Shown piece by piece: positions 19,140 through 28,670 of a stretch of DNA of 64,000 nt. This stretch comes from Tildeniella nuda ZEHNDER 1965/U140 (GTDB taxonomy: Bacteria > Cyanobacteriota > Cyanobacteriia > Leptolyngbyales > Leptolyngbyaceae): assembly GCA_019358895.1 (NCBI GenBank), contig JAHHIG010000011.1, forward strand, positions 1-64,000, written 5' to 3'. The first letter of the stretch is position 1. Every line of letters starts with the position of its first letter. Under the pieces are notes generated by a model that saw nothing but the letters and a program-made list of their open reading frames with translations, was not told the origin of the DNA and ran no database searches. Made by a program: the position numbers and the translations under genes.

Positions 19140-19970
19140 ATGAGGTACCGCGCTTTAACCGTTGCAGTTCTGGCACTTTGCTTCAGCCTATTGACCGCTT
19201 TTTCTACAAGCCCAGCGTTTGCTAAAGAAGCTCTCACCTACGATCAAATTCGAGGTACAGGCTTGGCTAACAGTTGCCCTCAGCTAGAGGAGACATCTCG
19301 TGGCTCGATTCCGATCGATTCTGATAAGTCCTACTCGCTAACCTCCCTTTGCTTACAGCCGACGAATTTTCTTGTTAAGGAAGAATCTGCGAACAAACGA
19401 CAAAAAGCAGAGTTCGTTTCCGCTAAATTGATGACCCGCTACACCTCAAGCATTGAGTCGGTAGAGGGTAAGCTGAACGTCAATCCTGACGGCAGCCTTA
19501 CCTTCATTGAGGAAGACGGTATTGACTTCCAAGCCATCACCGTTCAGCTTCCCGGCGGCGAACGTGTCCCGTTTCTATTCACCATTAAGAGCCTAGTTGC
19601 GACGACTCAGCCAGGGCTGAGCAGCATTGGCACCTCGACCGATTTTGAAGGCGTATTTAAGGTTCCCTCATACCGAACCTCTAACTTTCTTGATCCTAAA
19701 GGTCGTGGCTTGACGGCTGGTTACGACAACGCGGTTGGTCTACCTGGTCAAGCGGATGGCGAAGAATTGGCGAAAGAAAACACAAAGCAGTTCCAGCTTG
19801 ATAAGGGTAACATTTCGCTTCAGGTTGCCAAGGTTGACAACGTGACGGGTGAAATCGCGGGTACATTTGAAAGCGAACAGCCTTCTGAGACCGACATGGG
19901 TTCCAAAAAAGCAAGCGATATTAGGATTCGTGGTCTTTTCTATGCCCGCGTTGAGCCAACCGCCGCGTAA
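19140..19970 (+). CDS. psbO: photosystem II manganese-stabilizing protein PsbO
   Basis: A 276-residue lumenal extrinsic subunit that shields and stabilises the Mn4CaO5 cluster of oxygen-evolving photosystem II. The signal peptide ends at AFA before KEALTYDQIRGTGLANSCP. The two Cys (in NSCP and SLCLQP) form the conserved disulfide. PsbO signatures follow: KRQKAEFVSAKLMTRYTSS, the DFEGVFKVPSYRTSNFLDPKGRG block and a final RGLFYARVEP. The ATG at 19140 gives a normal signal peptide; an in-frame upstream extension to 19059 is not credible. Confidence 0.98.
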   Translation: MRYRALTVAVLALCFSLLTAFSTSPAFAKEALTYDQIRGTGLANSCPQLEETSRGSIPIDSDKSYSLTSLCLQPTNFLVKEESANKRQKAEFVSAKLMTRYTSSIESVEGKLNVNPDGSLTFIEEDGIDFQAITVQLPGGERVPFLFTIKSLVATTQPGLSSIGTSTDFEGVFKVPSYRTSNFLDPKGRGLTAGYDNAVGLPGQADGEELAKENTKQFQLDKGNISLQVAKVDNVTGEIAGTFESEQPSETDMGSKKASDIRIRGLFYARVEPTAA

Positions 19971-20110
19971 GCCTTTCTGCCGCACTTGTTAATGTCTCTA
20001 CGTGTTTGTGCTGAACCGTTTTCACTCTTGCCACAATCACTCAGTCCTAATTAGTGAAGCCTCTGGTACACTTCAGCCATTGCTCCACGGCAAGGCAAAA
20101 GATGTTACCT

Positions 20111-20262
20111 CACGCGATGTGCAACTAATTCGCCCTCATCCCCACCCTTCTCCCCAGGGAGAAGGGCTTCCAGACCGTTCCGGTTCCCTCTCCCGATGGG
20201 AGAGGGCTAGGGTGAGGGCAGTTTTGGCAGGTATTTTAGGAAAGTCGCACATCGCGTTACCT
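20111..20262. repeat. REP-like hairpin element, copy 1
   Basis: The core at 20132-20220 reads CCCTCATCCCC...TTCTCCC, then GGGAGAAGGG, a loop, TCCCTCTCCC / GGGAGAGGG, and closes with CTAGGGTGAGGG. It is enclosed by locus-specific complementary arms (20111-20126, GCGATGTGC; 20247-20262, GCACATCGC). Similar cores occur at 28.49 and 63.35 kb. Confidence 0.85.
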
Positions 20263-20292
20263 CTTGCAATTCAACCATTATCTATCTTTTTC

Positions 20293-20318
20293 TAAGGGGC
20301 TTTAAGCCCCTTTTTTAT
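20293..20318 (+). terminator. rho-independent terminator after psbO
   Basis: AAGGGGC and AGCCCCTT pair around a TTTA loop and are followed by a run of T. It lies about 325 bases beyond the psbO stop, past the REP-like element. Confidence 0.8.
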
Positions 20319-20827
20319 ACCTATACGCTGAGTTCCCTACTTAGTAAATTAAGGTTGCAGTTAGCCGTTTGAGTAATATTTTGCAAGAATTAGTTTCTGC
20401 TTAGACACCTTTCCGTAGAATTAGTGAGTCCGTGGTTACGTTGCTGAGAGTGTGAGCTAATTGTGCTAACTTCCTCCTGACCATGATGTTCCAGTCACTG
20501 GTAAAAACCCGGTTTTAATCGAGCTAGTTTAATTGTCAAATCCGTAGGAATGCCGTTGCTGCAGTCTACAGGAACGAGTAGTGTTGGTTTGTAACCAGTA
20601 AGACGTTGGCACAATACCTGGTTATGCTGAGAACTCCGCTTTTAACTGAACTAAGTAGTTTTAGCGCTCTTTGCTGGAATACTTCAGCGTTTCTAGTCGA
20701 GTTACCAGTCGTTTGAAAAAGCCTATGCCCCCAGTCAATGCTTTAGCAAACAGTGCGCCCTGCTGAAAATCAAAAGACTGAGTTTGAATCGTCCTGATGT
20801 CACTTGCTCTACCGACTGAAATTCGTC

Positions 20828-21604
20828 ATGCTTACGACAGCTAATTATGAACTGAAAAGCGAGAGTTTGCAGCTTCTGCGAACCTATCAACAATCCCCTT
20901 CTCCTCAGGTTCGGAATCAACTGGTCGAACTCAATTTTGGTTTAGTCAGAAAAGAGGCACACCACTGGATTCATCAATGCACAGAGTGTTACGAAGATTT
21001 GCTACAGGTTGGCTCGATCGGGTTGATTCGGGCGATCGAACGCTTTGATTTATCCAAAGGACACGCCTTCAGTTCGTTTGCCATTCCCTATATTCGGGGT
21101 GAGATTCAACATTACCTGCGTGATAAAAGCCCTTCTGTACGTATTCCCCGACGCTGGCAAGAGCTTGAGCGGCAGGCAGTGGTGGCAGCACGTGAGCTAC
21201 AAATCAAGCTGAAACGTCAACCGCTAGATTCAGAAATTGCAGAGGCGATCAACATTGGGGTGTCTGAGTGGCAAGAAATCAAGCTAGCTTGCCGTAACCG
21301 TGCCATGCTCAGCTTAGATGCGCCAGTCCGTGATGAGGATGAAGGAGCATCGTCGCTGGGCGAATTGGTGCCAGATAATCAGTACCGGAGTTTTCAACTA
21401 GCGCAAGAAGATCAGCTTCGCTTGCAACAGGCACTAGTACAGCTAGAAAACCGGACTCGTGAAATTTTGGAATTTGTCTTTCTGCATGACCTAACCCAAA
21501 AAGAGACTGCCGATCGACTAGGTATCAGCGCAGTGACGGTTTCGCGTCGGGTTAAGAAAGGATTGGAGTCCCTTCAGCATCTTATGGTGGGCGTTGAAGA
21601 CTAG
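20828..21604 (+). CDS. sigF: RNA polymerase sigma factor, SigF type (group 3)
   Basis: A 258-residue alternative sigma factor. Region 2 holds LVELNFGLVRKEAHHWIHQCTECYEDLLQVGSIGLIRAIERFD, region 3 includes DKSPSVRIPRRWQELERQ, and region 4 ends with FLHDLTQKETADRLGISAVTVSRRVKKGLESL, the -35 binding helix-turn-helix. The sequence resembles cyanobacterial SigF, which controls type IV pilus and motility genes and salt or stress responses. The ATG at 20828 is preferred. No anti-sigma gene is adjacent. Confidence 0.9.
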   Translation: MLTTANYELKSESLQLLRTYQQSPSPQVRNQLVELNFGLVRKEAHHWIHQCTECYEDLLQVGSIGLIRAIERFDLSKGHAFSSFAIPYIRGEIQHYLRDKSPSVRIPRRWQELERQAVVAARELQIKLKRQPLDSEIAEAINIGVSEWQEIKLACRNRAMLSLDAPVRDEDEGASSLGELVPDNQYRSFQLAQEDQLRLQQALVQLENRTREILEFVFLHDLTQKETADRLGISAVTVSRRVKKGLESLQHLMVGVED

Positions 21605-21691
21605 CAGTTTGTCACCACTTACTTCTGCGTCTAGCGTGAGGCTTTTTAGAGCTGTCTCCGGCTAATGGCTTAGTTTGAGTCAGTCTTAAAA

Positions 21692-24205
21692 CTAGGGTGC
21701 TAGCGGCAGCGTAAACCAAAAAGTGGCACCGTTACCTGGCGTGCTTGTCGCTCCGATTTGTCCACCATGAGCGGTAATAATCTGACGGCAAAGATAGAGA
21801 CCCAAGCCGACTCCGGTAGAGCGGCGGGCGCGGGTACCACGAGCATACCGTTCAAAGAGGGAATCGCATTCGCTAACAGTCATGCCGACTCCGTTATCCC
21901 GAACGCTACAACAAATTAAATCATCTTCGATCGCGGCTTCTAGGGTCACTTGTAGTCCGGGAGGGTTGTGCTTGAGAGCATTCGTGAGGAGATTCTCAAA
22001 GACACGTCGAATTAGCGCTGGATCGGCAGTGACCAGTGGCAGATCAGGCGAAACCTCATTGACTAACGTTGCCTGACTCTCGACTAGCAGTGGTTCTAGA
22101 TCGTTGACGATCGCCCGTACTAGATTGCCCAGAGACAGCCGTTCGCAATTTAAGTTGATACCCCAGGCTTCGCTGGAATGAGCCTCTAGCAACGAATTGA
22201 TCATCTTGAGCTGACGATCGCCGCTTTGGATCATCCGTTCCAACACAGAGCGGGAGATGACAACGGTGTCGCCAGCTTTTTGCTGGAGATTTTTGAGCAC
22301 CATCATTGTGCCCATGACAGGTGTCCGTAAGTCATGCGAAACGGCGTTCAGGAAGTCGTCTTTGGTTTGGCTGAGTTCCTGAAGCTCCTGCATATTTTGC
22401 TGAAGCTGGGCTGTGCGTTCCTGCACCTGCTGCTCCAGATTGGCGGCAAGGGTTTGTACTTGCTGGTACAGTTCTGCTTGCTGGATGGCGATCGCTACTT
22501 GTACTGCCAGTTGTTCTAGCAGCTGAATCTCGAAGGCTGTCCAGTGACGCGGTTGCTCACATTGATTAGCGATTAACACACCAAAAAATTCGTCGCCTAG
22601 AATAATGGGTACACCAAGACTAGCTTTGATATGACAGCGGGTGTAATAGTCTGAAAGAAGGGGTGATAGCGTTGCGGTGGCTGTGTCGTCGATTGCTTGC
22701 ACTTGTCCTTGAGCAAAGAGTGCTCGAATTTCGCGCAGGTAGATATCGTCTGCAATCCAGGTAAGAATTGATCCCCAGGCGGGGGCGGCGGACTCGGCAA
22801 CAACCTTACCCTGCCAGGCAGCATCGATTTGACCGATAAAGACGCGATCGACCTTCAAGAATTGACGTACCTCAGCTACGGTTGTTGTGAGGATTTGATC
22901 CAGGTTCAGCGATCGCCGAATGCGTAGAGCAATGAGTCCCAACAAGCGATCGCGTTCGGCATTTGCTTGAAGCTGTGCGATCGCCCGTTTTCGCTGCGTA
23001 ATGTCACGCACAATGGCTAGCACTTCATCTTTGCCGCTGACCACTAAACGGGCTTCATAATCGCGTAGCTCCTCCCGGTTTAGCAGTTGATATTCAAAAA
23101 TTTGGATCTCACCCGTTTCTAGCGTGCGCTCGATATGATCCATACGCTGTTGGGCGGCGGCTGGGGGGAGTACCTCGTAGACAGTTTTGCCGATCATGCT
23201 GCTTGGCAAGATGGCAAAATCGCTTTCTTGATCCGCCTTGCAGTCGAGGTACATGCCGTCTCGACGGATGCGAAACATCATGTCGGGGATGGCGTTCAAA
23301 AAGGCAAGGTTCCGTCCTTCGCTAATTTGGAGCGCTTCTTCTGTACGTTTGCGATCGGTGATGTCGATCGTGACTGTCTGCAAGCAAGGAGTATCTTTGA
23401 GGTGAATGATTTCCGCAGAGAGCAGCGCGACTCCTACTTCACCGGATTTGCGGCGAAAGTTCATCTCCAGGTTATGAACCGAGCCAGCCGCTTGAAGCAT
23501 TTGCAACATTTGGGCACGCGCTTCTAAGTCTACCCAAAGGTTTAAATCTGCAATGGTGAGTCCAATGATTTCGTCTCTCTGATAGCCTGTGATGTCTAGA
23601 AAGCTATCGTTGACATCAATGACACGCGATAGAGTGGCTGGTTGCAGCGTTGTCAGGGTGATGGCGGTGGGGCTGGAACGGAAAGCGATCGAAAACTTTT
23701 CTTCCGATTCGCGTAGTGCTGCCTCGGCGCGTTTGCGTTCAGTAATATCACGCTCGATTGCCAGCACCTCGTTTTCACCGCTGATCACCAGACGCACTTC
23801 ATAATCTCGTAATGCGGTTGTACCAGTATCCCAGTCGTTCAGAAGCTGGTACTCAAGTGTTTGCAGTTCGCCGGAGTCAAGGGTACGGGCGATCGCATCC
23901 AGGATCGTTTGTGCCAGATCAGGCGACAAATGCTCACAGAGGTTGGTTCCTACGATCGCTTCACGACTAACCCCGTGCTCAGCATCTTCTGGCGTACCTT
24001 TAAAATCCAGAGTGTCACCGTTCCGATTGCTCAAAAACACGCGATCGGGCAATGCACTCAAAATCGCCTCGTACCTTACACGTCGCGGTTCTATCTGCGG
24101 TTGCAGCAACTGGCGCTCTACCAGTAGGTTCAGAAGCCGCTCAAACGCCTCGTCATCTTGACAGCAATCCCGTATTGCCTGTAAATCAGCCGTCTCAAGA
24201 ATCAT
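21692..24205 (-). CDS. multi-PAS/GAF sensor histidine kinase
   Basis: A soluble sensor kinase of 837 residues without membrane helices. Three PAS domains (about 45-155, 165-285, 290-405) are each followed by a PAC-type DITxRKR motif. A GAF domain (about 415-560) includes AVQVAIAIQQAELYQQVQ. A coiled coil leads into the HisKA domain with the phospho-acceptor in FLNAVSHDLRTPVMG (about residue 622). The ATPase domain has NLLTNALKHNPPG, DNGVGM and GVGLGLYLCRQII. An ATG at 24205 is preferred to a TTG at 24220. The signal and partner are unknown; no response regulator is adjacent. One PAS has AIERDITERKRAE and another AIVRDITQRKRAI, indicating internal duplication. Confidence 0.92.
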   Translation of the reverse strand: MILETADLQAIRDCCQDDEAFERLLNLLVERQLLQPQIEPRRVRYEAILSALPDRVFLSNRNGDTLDFKGTPEDAEHGVSREAIVGTNLCEHLSPDLAQTILDAIARTLDSGELQTLEYQLLNDWDTGTTALRDYEVRLVISGENEVLAIERDITERKRAEAALRESEEKFSIAFRSSPTAITLTTLQPATLSRVIDVNDSFLDITGYQRDEIIGLTIADLNLWVDLEARAQMLQMLQAAGSVHNLEMNFRRKSGEVGVALLSAEIIHLKDTPCLQTVTIDITDRKRTEEALQISEGRNLAFLNAIPDMMFRIRRDGMYLDCKADQESDFAILPSSMIGKTVYEVLPPAAAQQRMDHIERTLETGEIQIFEYQLLNREELRDYEARLVVSGKDEVLAIVRDITQRKRAIAQLQANAERDRLLGLIALRIRRSLNLDQILTTTVAEVRQFLKVDRVFIGQIDAAWQGKVVAESAAPAWGSILTWIADDIYLREIRALFAQGQVQAIDDTATATLSPLLSDYYTRCHIKASLGVPIILGDEFFGVLIANQCEQPRHWTAFEIQLLEQLAVQVAIAIQQAELYQQVQTLAANLEQQVQERTAQLQQNMQELQELSQTKDDFLNAVSHDLRTPVMGTMMVLKNLQQKAGDTVVISRSVLERMIQSGDRQLKMINSLLEAHSSEAWGINLNCERLSLGNLVRAIVNDLEPLLVESQATLVNEVSPDLPLVTADPALIRRVFENLLTNALKHNPPGLQVTLEAAIEDDLICCSVRDNGVGMTVSECDSLFERYARGTRARRSTGVGLGLYLCRQIITAHGGQIGATSTPGNGATFWFTLPLAP

Positions 24206-24642
24206 CGCCAATGCCTGCAAGTAACGCTACTGTCTTGCTTCCTGGTTTCTACTGCTTCTATTTTCCTGTTAAAACCTGGAATGGACTCGTTTTCAAAGGA
24301 AGAATTTAAGCCCTTTGAGTCGTTTTAGCGTGACTCTAAACCGCTACAAACTCCTTCTTTGAGTGCCCTGCGAAAAATAATCGTGCATTCGTGTAGGGAG
24401 CGAGTATCATCACGGTCAACTTTCTATCGTCGCTCCTGTCGATTTTAACCGCAACTAATTGCATAACCATACGTCTTCAATGTTAGAAGGAGAAATGCCG
24501 TTCTCGATCGTGAGTCTCAAAAAAACGGCTTTTCTGCTAAAAATCGAAGCTTTTTGCCGATATTTCCTCACAGGAACCTTCAGGCTCCTTCAAGGTCTAT
24601 AAATCTAACGAATCATCAATGTGTCTTTGGAGAACTTTTCCC
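24206..24642. other. divergent intergenic region
   Basis: A 437-base gap between the divergent PAS kinase and SLH protein genes; it must contain both promoters. No repeat, small gene or RNA is recognised. Confidence 0.5.
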
Positions 24643-25869
24643 ATGTTTTATGTCAATGCGTGGAAATCTGGGACAGCCATTTTGGTTGCTCTTGGTATGA
24701 CTGCGGGAACCGCTGCACCCATAGTCATGATGGCTCCCGCTTCTGCCCAAACCACCTTTCCAGATGTACCGTCTAGCTATTGGGCAAGCGGCTTTATTCA
24801 AGAACTGGTCACACGAGGCATTATCGCTGGGTTTCCGGATGGGTCTTTCCGCCCTGAAGAGCCAGTCACGCGCGCTCAGTTTGCCGCCATTGTGAGCAAA
24901 GCGTTTAACAAAACGCCCACTCGCAACCCGGTACAGTTTACTGATATTCCGGCTGGTTTTTGGGCAACCGATGCCATTCAGAAAGCTTACACGACTGGCT
25001 TTCTGGCTGGCTATCCTGGCAACACCTTCAGACCGAGCGAAAACATCCCTCGTGCCCAAGTGCTAGTCTCTTTGGCGAACGGGCTGAATTACGCCGCTAC
25101 TGGTCCAGTTGATAGTGTGCTGGTGGCGTACAACGATGCTGCCAGTATTCCTGACTATGCCCGTCCTAGTGTCGCTGCCGCGACCCAAAAGCAAATTGTC
25201 GTCAACTACCCTGATGTCAAGACACTCGGTCCCAATCAAACAGCCACACGGGCTGAAGTTGCCGCCTTTGTTTATCAGGCATTGGTAAGCACAGGACAGG
25301 CATCTGCAATCAATTCGCCGTATATTGTTGGGGCAGTTCCACAAGGAGTACGTATTCCGGCTGGAACTGCGCTGCCTGTACGCTACGAAAAGGCAGATAA
25401 AATCCTGCTTGCCAAAAATGAACCGAATCCCACGCCGATCACCCTGAAAGTGTCACAGAATATTGTTGACGCTCAAGGAAAGGTGCTGATTCCAGTGAAC
25501 AGCGATGTGATTGGGCAACTGCAAACGACCCAGGGCGGCGCTCAGTTTGTTGCTAGTCAGATTGTGCTGCCGGATGGTGCTCAATTACCTGTAAGTGCCA
25601 ATTCTGAACTCATTACCAGGACTGAGACGGTGACCAAAGGTGCCAACGTCGGCAGAATCATCGCGGGTACCGTTGTGGGAGCTGGTGCAGCGGCTGGTAT
25701 TTCTGGAGTCACGGGCGATCGCGTCATTAAAGCTGAAGAAGTTCTGCCAGGTGCAGCCGTGGGTGCGCTTGCTGGATTCTTTCTCGGTAAAGACAGAGTG
25801 GATCTAATTGTGATCAATCCCAATACGGATCTGAACTTAACGCTGGCATCAGACCTCGTGATTCGTTAA
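24643..25869 (+). CDS. SLH-domain envelope protein
   Basis: A 408-residue exported protein. A signal peptide (about 1-37, ending ASAQ) precedes three S-layer homology repeats: FPDVPSSYWASGFIQELVTRGIIAGFPDGSFRPEEPVTRAQFA, FTDIPAGFWATDAIQKAYTTGFLAGYPGNTFRPSENIPRAQ and a shorter third unit ending TATRAEVAAFVYQAL. SLH repeats bind cell-wall polymers. The C-terminal half (about 240-408) is beta-rich with a Gly/Ala-rich segment ([17 protein letters not shown] and GAAVGALAGFFLG), perhaps a membrane-associated hairpin. A GGAGA Shine-Dalgarno supports the ATG at 24643. It probably anchors between peptidoglycan and outer membrane. Confidence 0.88.
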   Translation: MFYVNAWKSGTAILVALGMTAGTAAPIVMMAPASAQTTFPDVPSSYWASGFIQELVTRGIIAGFPDGSFRPEEPVTRAQFAAIVSKAFNKTPTRNPVQFTDIPAGFWATDAIQKAYTTGFLAGYPGNTFRPSENIPRAQVLVSLANGLNYAATGPVDSVLVAYNDAASIPDYARPSVAAATQKQIVVNYPDVKTLGPNQTATRAEVAAFVYQALVSTGQASAINSPYIVGAVPQGVRIPAGTALPVRYEKADKILLAKNEPNPTPITLKVSQNIVDAQGKVLIPVNSDVIGQLQTTQGGAQFVASQIVLPDGAQLPVSANSELITRTETVTKGANVGRIIAGTVVGAGAAAGISGVTGDRVIKAEEVLPGAAVGALAGFFLGKDRVDLIVINPNTDLNLTLASDLVIR

Positions 25870-26015
25870 GGCTAAGTGAAACAATAGCGGCATGTTCCTG
25901 TATTCGCTATCAGCTATCAGATTTTCTCTGATGGCTGACAGTCACAAGGCATGACGTTATTTTTTGTAGTCGGTAACCACTCTTCATTCTGAGGTCAACC
26001 GACTGAATCTAAAGG

Positions 26016-27533
26016 TTAGGCGATCGCCAGTCGTATGACCACTGTTGTGCCAGGTCCTTTACTTGTCACAGTGCCCGTCACTTCTTGAGCTACCCAACTC
26101 ATCCGTGCAGGGCTAAACACATCGATTTCGCCGTGCATTTGTGTCACTAGAGTACGCGCGATCGACAACCCCAGACCACTCCCAGGAATATCGGTTTGAG
26201 CTTGAATACCTCGATAACGACGCTCAAAAAGATGAAGCAGATCTTGAGGTGGAATACCTGGTCCAGTGTCTGTAATCGCAATTTCGGCTGACTGTTGTCG
26301 GTCTTCTGCTGTTTGCCCCTTCACATTGCCTACGCTTGCCTGCAATAGAACTAAGCCGCCAGCGGGGGTGTACTTCAGGGCATTGTCGATCGCATTACTG
26401 AGTATTTCTTGCAGCATCTGAGCATCTGCTTTCACAGGTGGCAGGTCTTCGGGAATATTGGTGAGTAGTTTGAGGTCACGATCTTGAGCAATCGCGCTTG
26501 CCGATGCCAGCAGCGGCTCCAGGACAGTTGCTATCTTGCAAGGCTTTAGAACGAGGGGAATGCTTGACAGAAAGCCTGCTGCTGGTAGCAGAGGCAGATT
26601 TTGTGCGCCCTGTCGTAGCGTCGCAGGATCGTCCATAGTACGATCGCCTAACTGCCGATCTTGGGTAGCGGGGGGCAGCGCTAGTGGTGGCAGGTTCACT
26701 GCATCAGCTCCCGCTACAGCTAATTCAAGCTGCTGGGCGAGGTCACGTAAGCGCGCTGTCTCACGCACAAGACTAGCAGCAATCTCACGATTGCTATCTT
26801 CGGGTAACAACCGTTTGAGAATTAATTTGCCAAAGGTCTGGAGCGTTGTCAGAGAGTTGCGAAACTGATGCAGCAAATTATCTAGCAGGTCATGCTGCTG
26901 TTCTTGAAGCATCTGCTGCTGACGATGGTCTTGCTTTAACCACTGATAGCGCTGGTCAAGGACACACGCGATCGCCAGTGTCTCGGCAATCTGATGAATT
27001 TGCGTTTGTTCCCACTCCGTCCAAGAGCGATCGCTCCGCTCTGTAACCAGCAACCCCAACACCACTTCTTCGTGCATCAGCGGCAGCACGATACGGCGCT
27101 CAGGCACCAGCGCTCTACGTTCCGACTGCGAATGTTCCGACGGCGAATAGGTCGCCGCCTCGACGCGTGAGACGCGATCGCTCTCAAGCCAAAGCCAATC
27201 AGTCGCTGTCTCTGCTGCTCGAACGGTTGCTTCATTCGATGTCGAGGCGGGAAGATGCTTGACCTGCAATAAGTCAGGATGCGGCTCTGCTAGTAACCAC
27301 GGGGGAGGTTTAGCAGCATCGATCGCCGACGTGAGCGATCGAGCCACCCCCTGCGCTTGCCAATCAACAGCCGTCTCTGGATAAGCGACTACAGGTATGA
27401 GCTGTGTCTCTGCGCCGTCCACTAATTCTTGCGTTAGATACACTACGCTCAAGGAGGCACCCAACGTCTGCGTCAGGAGTACAACCTGTGCCCGACAAAG
27501 AGAGATGAATTCTGCACTGTTCAGCGTCAGCAT
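26016..27533 (-). CDS. GAF sensor histidine kinase, Hik2/CSK-like
   Basis: A 505-residue soluble sensor kinase. The N-terminal sensor begins MLTLNSAEFISLCRAQVVLL, with a Cys at residue 13, and reads as a GAF domain to about 235. The H-box LLDNLLHQFRNSLTTLQTFGKLILKRLLPEDSNRE is unusual and matches my recollection of Hik2 and the chloroplast sensor kinase CSK. The ATPase domain has EILSNAIDNALKY, DTGPGIPPQDL and GSGLGLSIARTLV. Hik2/CSK sense plastoquinone redox state or salt through the GAF domain, and Hik2 phosphorylates Rre1. The ATG at 27533 is chosen over a TTG start at 27668. The Hik2 assignment is from memory of the motif, not alignment. Confidence 0.72.
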   Translation of the reverse strand: MLTLNSAEFISLCRAQVVLLTQTLGASLSVVYLTQELVDGAETQLIPVVAYPETAVDWQAQGVARSLTSAIDAAKPPPWLLAEPHPDLLQVKHLPASTSNEATVRAAETATDWLWLESDRVSRVEAATYSPSEHSQSERRALVPERRIVLPLMHEEVVLGLLVTERSDRSWTEWEQTQIHQIAETLAIACVLDQRYQWLKQDHRQQQMLQEQQHDLLDNLLHQFRNSLTTLQTFGKLILKRLLPEDSNREIAASLVRETARLRDLAQQLELAVAGADAVNLPPLALPPATQDRQLGDRTMDDPATLRQGAQNLPLLPAAGFLSSIPLVLKPCKIATVLEPLLASASAIAQDRDLKLLTNIPEDLPPVKADAQMLQEILSNAIDNALKYTPAGGLVLLQASVGNVKGQTAEDRQQSAEIAITDTGPGIPPQDLLHLFERRYRGIQAQTDIPGSGLGLSIARTLVTQMHGEIDVFSPARMSWVAQEVTGTVTSKGPGTTVVIRLAIA

Positions 27534-27948
27534 GAAGCGATTTCTAAGAGCAAGCTGCAACGAGGGATTTATTCTCAAGCATAGCTCGGTTATTGGTACA
27601 TCCAATGGAGCAGAGTTACCGTAGATTGGCAATGATGCGCTTCCAGGTCGCTTTACTAATGGCAACAAATGCCGAATCAGGGCTTACGTAAACCTCGGAG
27701 GTTTTAACCAAGCATCAAGCATCGTTACCAATCTAGTCGCTTAAACCTCCGAGGCTTTAATCACAATGCGTAGGTTTAAGTGCACAGCATCTCACGCTGA
27801 AACCTTTTCCTGACCTACTTCCCTAGGAAGTTCTAAATCTTTGTATCTTTGGGTTAAAAGAAGTTGAAATTCTAGCCCCAAATCGATATACTTGCGTCGT
27901 CTTTGTAACTATCACTACACTTGAGCGACAATAAAGGGGGTAACGGGA
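27534..27948. repeat. intergenic inverted pair (AAACCTCGGAGGTTT)
   Basis: Positions 27690-27705 (AAACCTCGGAGGTTTT) and 27743-27758 (AAACCTCCGAGGCTTT) are reverse complements with one mismatch. Each is itself nearly palindromic. They flank a 37-base spacer in the divergent gap between the Hik2-like kinase and the DUF3155 gene and could form a cruciform or paired binding site. No other feature is seen in this gap. Confidence 0.75.
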
Positions 27949-28266
27949 TTGGCAAGGAGACGTAAGCGGAAAAGCCGTAGAAGGCAAGAGGGACGGAGGA
28001 TTCTGGAGAATGTACCGCAGTTTAGCATTGAGTGCGGTGAGGATAAGCCAGTGACAGCAGCTCGAAAATTCATTCATTCAGAAGGCATTGCACCACCAGC
28101 CTTACTGCTTGTGAAGCGCAACGAGCACACCACCGATCGGTATTTCTGGGCGGAAAAGGGGTTGTTTGGAGCGCAATACGTTGAAGAAAACCATTTTCTG
28201 TTCCCCAGTCTGAAGCTCTCGGATGAAGAGTCCGATGAACTTCCAGTGGTTGCTCAGAGCCGTTAA
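27949..28266 (+). CDS. DUF3155 family protein
   Basis: A 105-residue cyanobacterium-specific protein. The first 17 residues are extremely basic (MARRRKRKSRRRQEGRR), followed by an ILENVPQFSIECGEDKPVTAARKFIHSEGI segment typical of DUF3155 and an acidic C-terminus (SDEESDELP). The basic head suggests nucleic-acid binding or interaction with an acidic surface, but no function is established. It starts at a TTG; no ATG exists in frame before the conserved part. A hairpin terminator follows at 28355. Confidence 0.85.
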   Translation: MARRRKRKSRRRQEGRRILENVPQFSIECGEDKPVTAARKFIHSEGIAPPALLLVKRNEHTTDRYFWAEKGLFGAQYVEENHFLFPSLKLSDEESDELPVVAQSR

Positions 28267-28354
28267 TCGTCAGATGACAGTTTTGGCAATTGCTACCGAG
28301 TATGTTGTTGACCTTACAGCATGCAAAATCTCGATCCACCAAGCATTTAATCCA

Positions 28355-28389
28355 AAAACCCCGTCCGGAGTCTCTCTCAGGCGGGGTTT
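28355..28389 (+). terminator. terminator-like hairpin
   Basis: AAAACCCCG and CGGGGTTT arms surround an 18-20-base loop about 90 bases beyond the DUF3155 stop. The downstream T-run is weak, so termination is plausible but not certain. Confidence 0.5.
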
Positions 28390-28457
28390 GGCTTATGCAG
28401 AGGCTTTTAAGTAGACGCTTCGCATATCAGCGGGAGAATCAGCAGACTATAACCCGC

Positions 28458-28628
28458 GGCGTTGGTGAATGGCGGGATGCATTGCCCTCATCCCCTTTCT
28501 TGAATGCCCGAAGGGCTATACCCTTCTCCCCAGGGAGAAGAGAGTAAGAACTCTGGTTCCCTGTCCTTTTGGGAGAGGGCTAGGGTGAGGGTCAGTCAGA
28601 TGGATTCATCCCAGGGTTCAGCAATGCC
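28458..28628. repeat. REP-like hairpin element, copy 2
   Basis: The core at 28485-28591 starts CCCTCATCCCC and ends GGCTAGGGTGAGGG, with internal TTCTCCCC / GGGAGAAG and GAGAGGG units as in copy 1. Outer arms 28458-28483 and 28604-28628 are complementary at about 18 of 25 positions. The core contains a small extra insert (GAATGCCCGAAGGGC) not found in copy 1. It lies in the 404-base gap between convergent genes. Confidence 0.85.
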
Positions 28629-28670
28629 TACCCCGCAATAGACAACTCTTTTGGCTTGCCCGATCGATCC

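Larger units (their letters stand above)
19971..20827. other. intergenic region between psbO and sigF
   Basis: An 857-base noncoding stretch. It contains a REP-like element (20111-20262), a terminator (20293-20318), and about 500 bases after that in which I see no gene, repeat or RNA. Confidence 0.6.
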
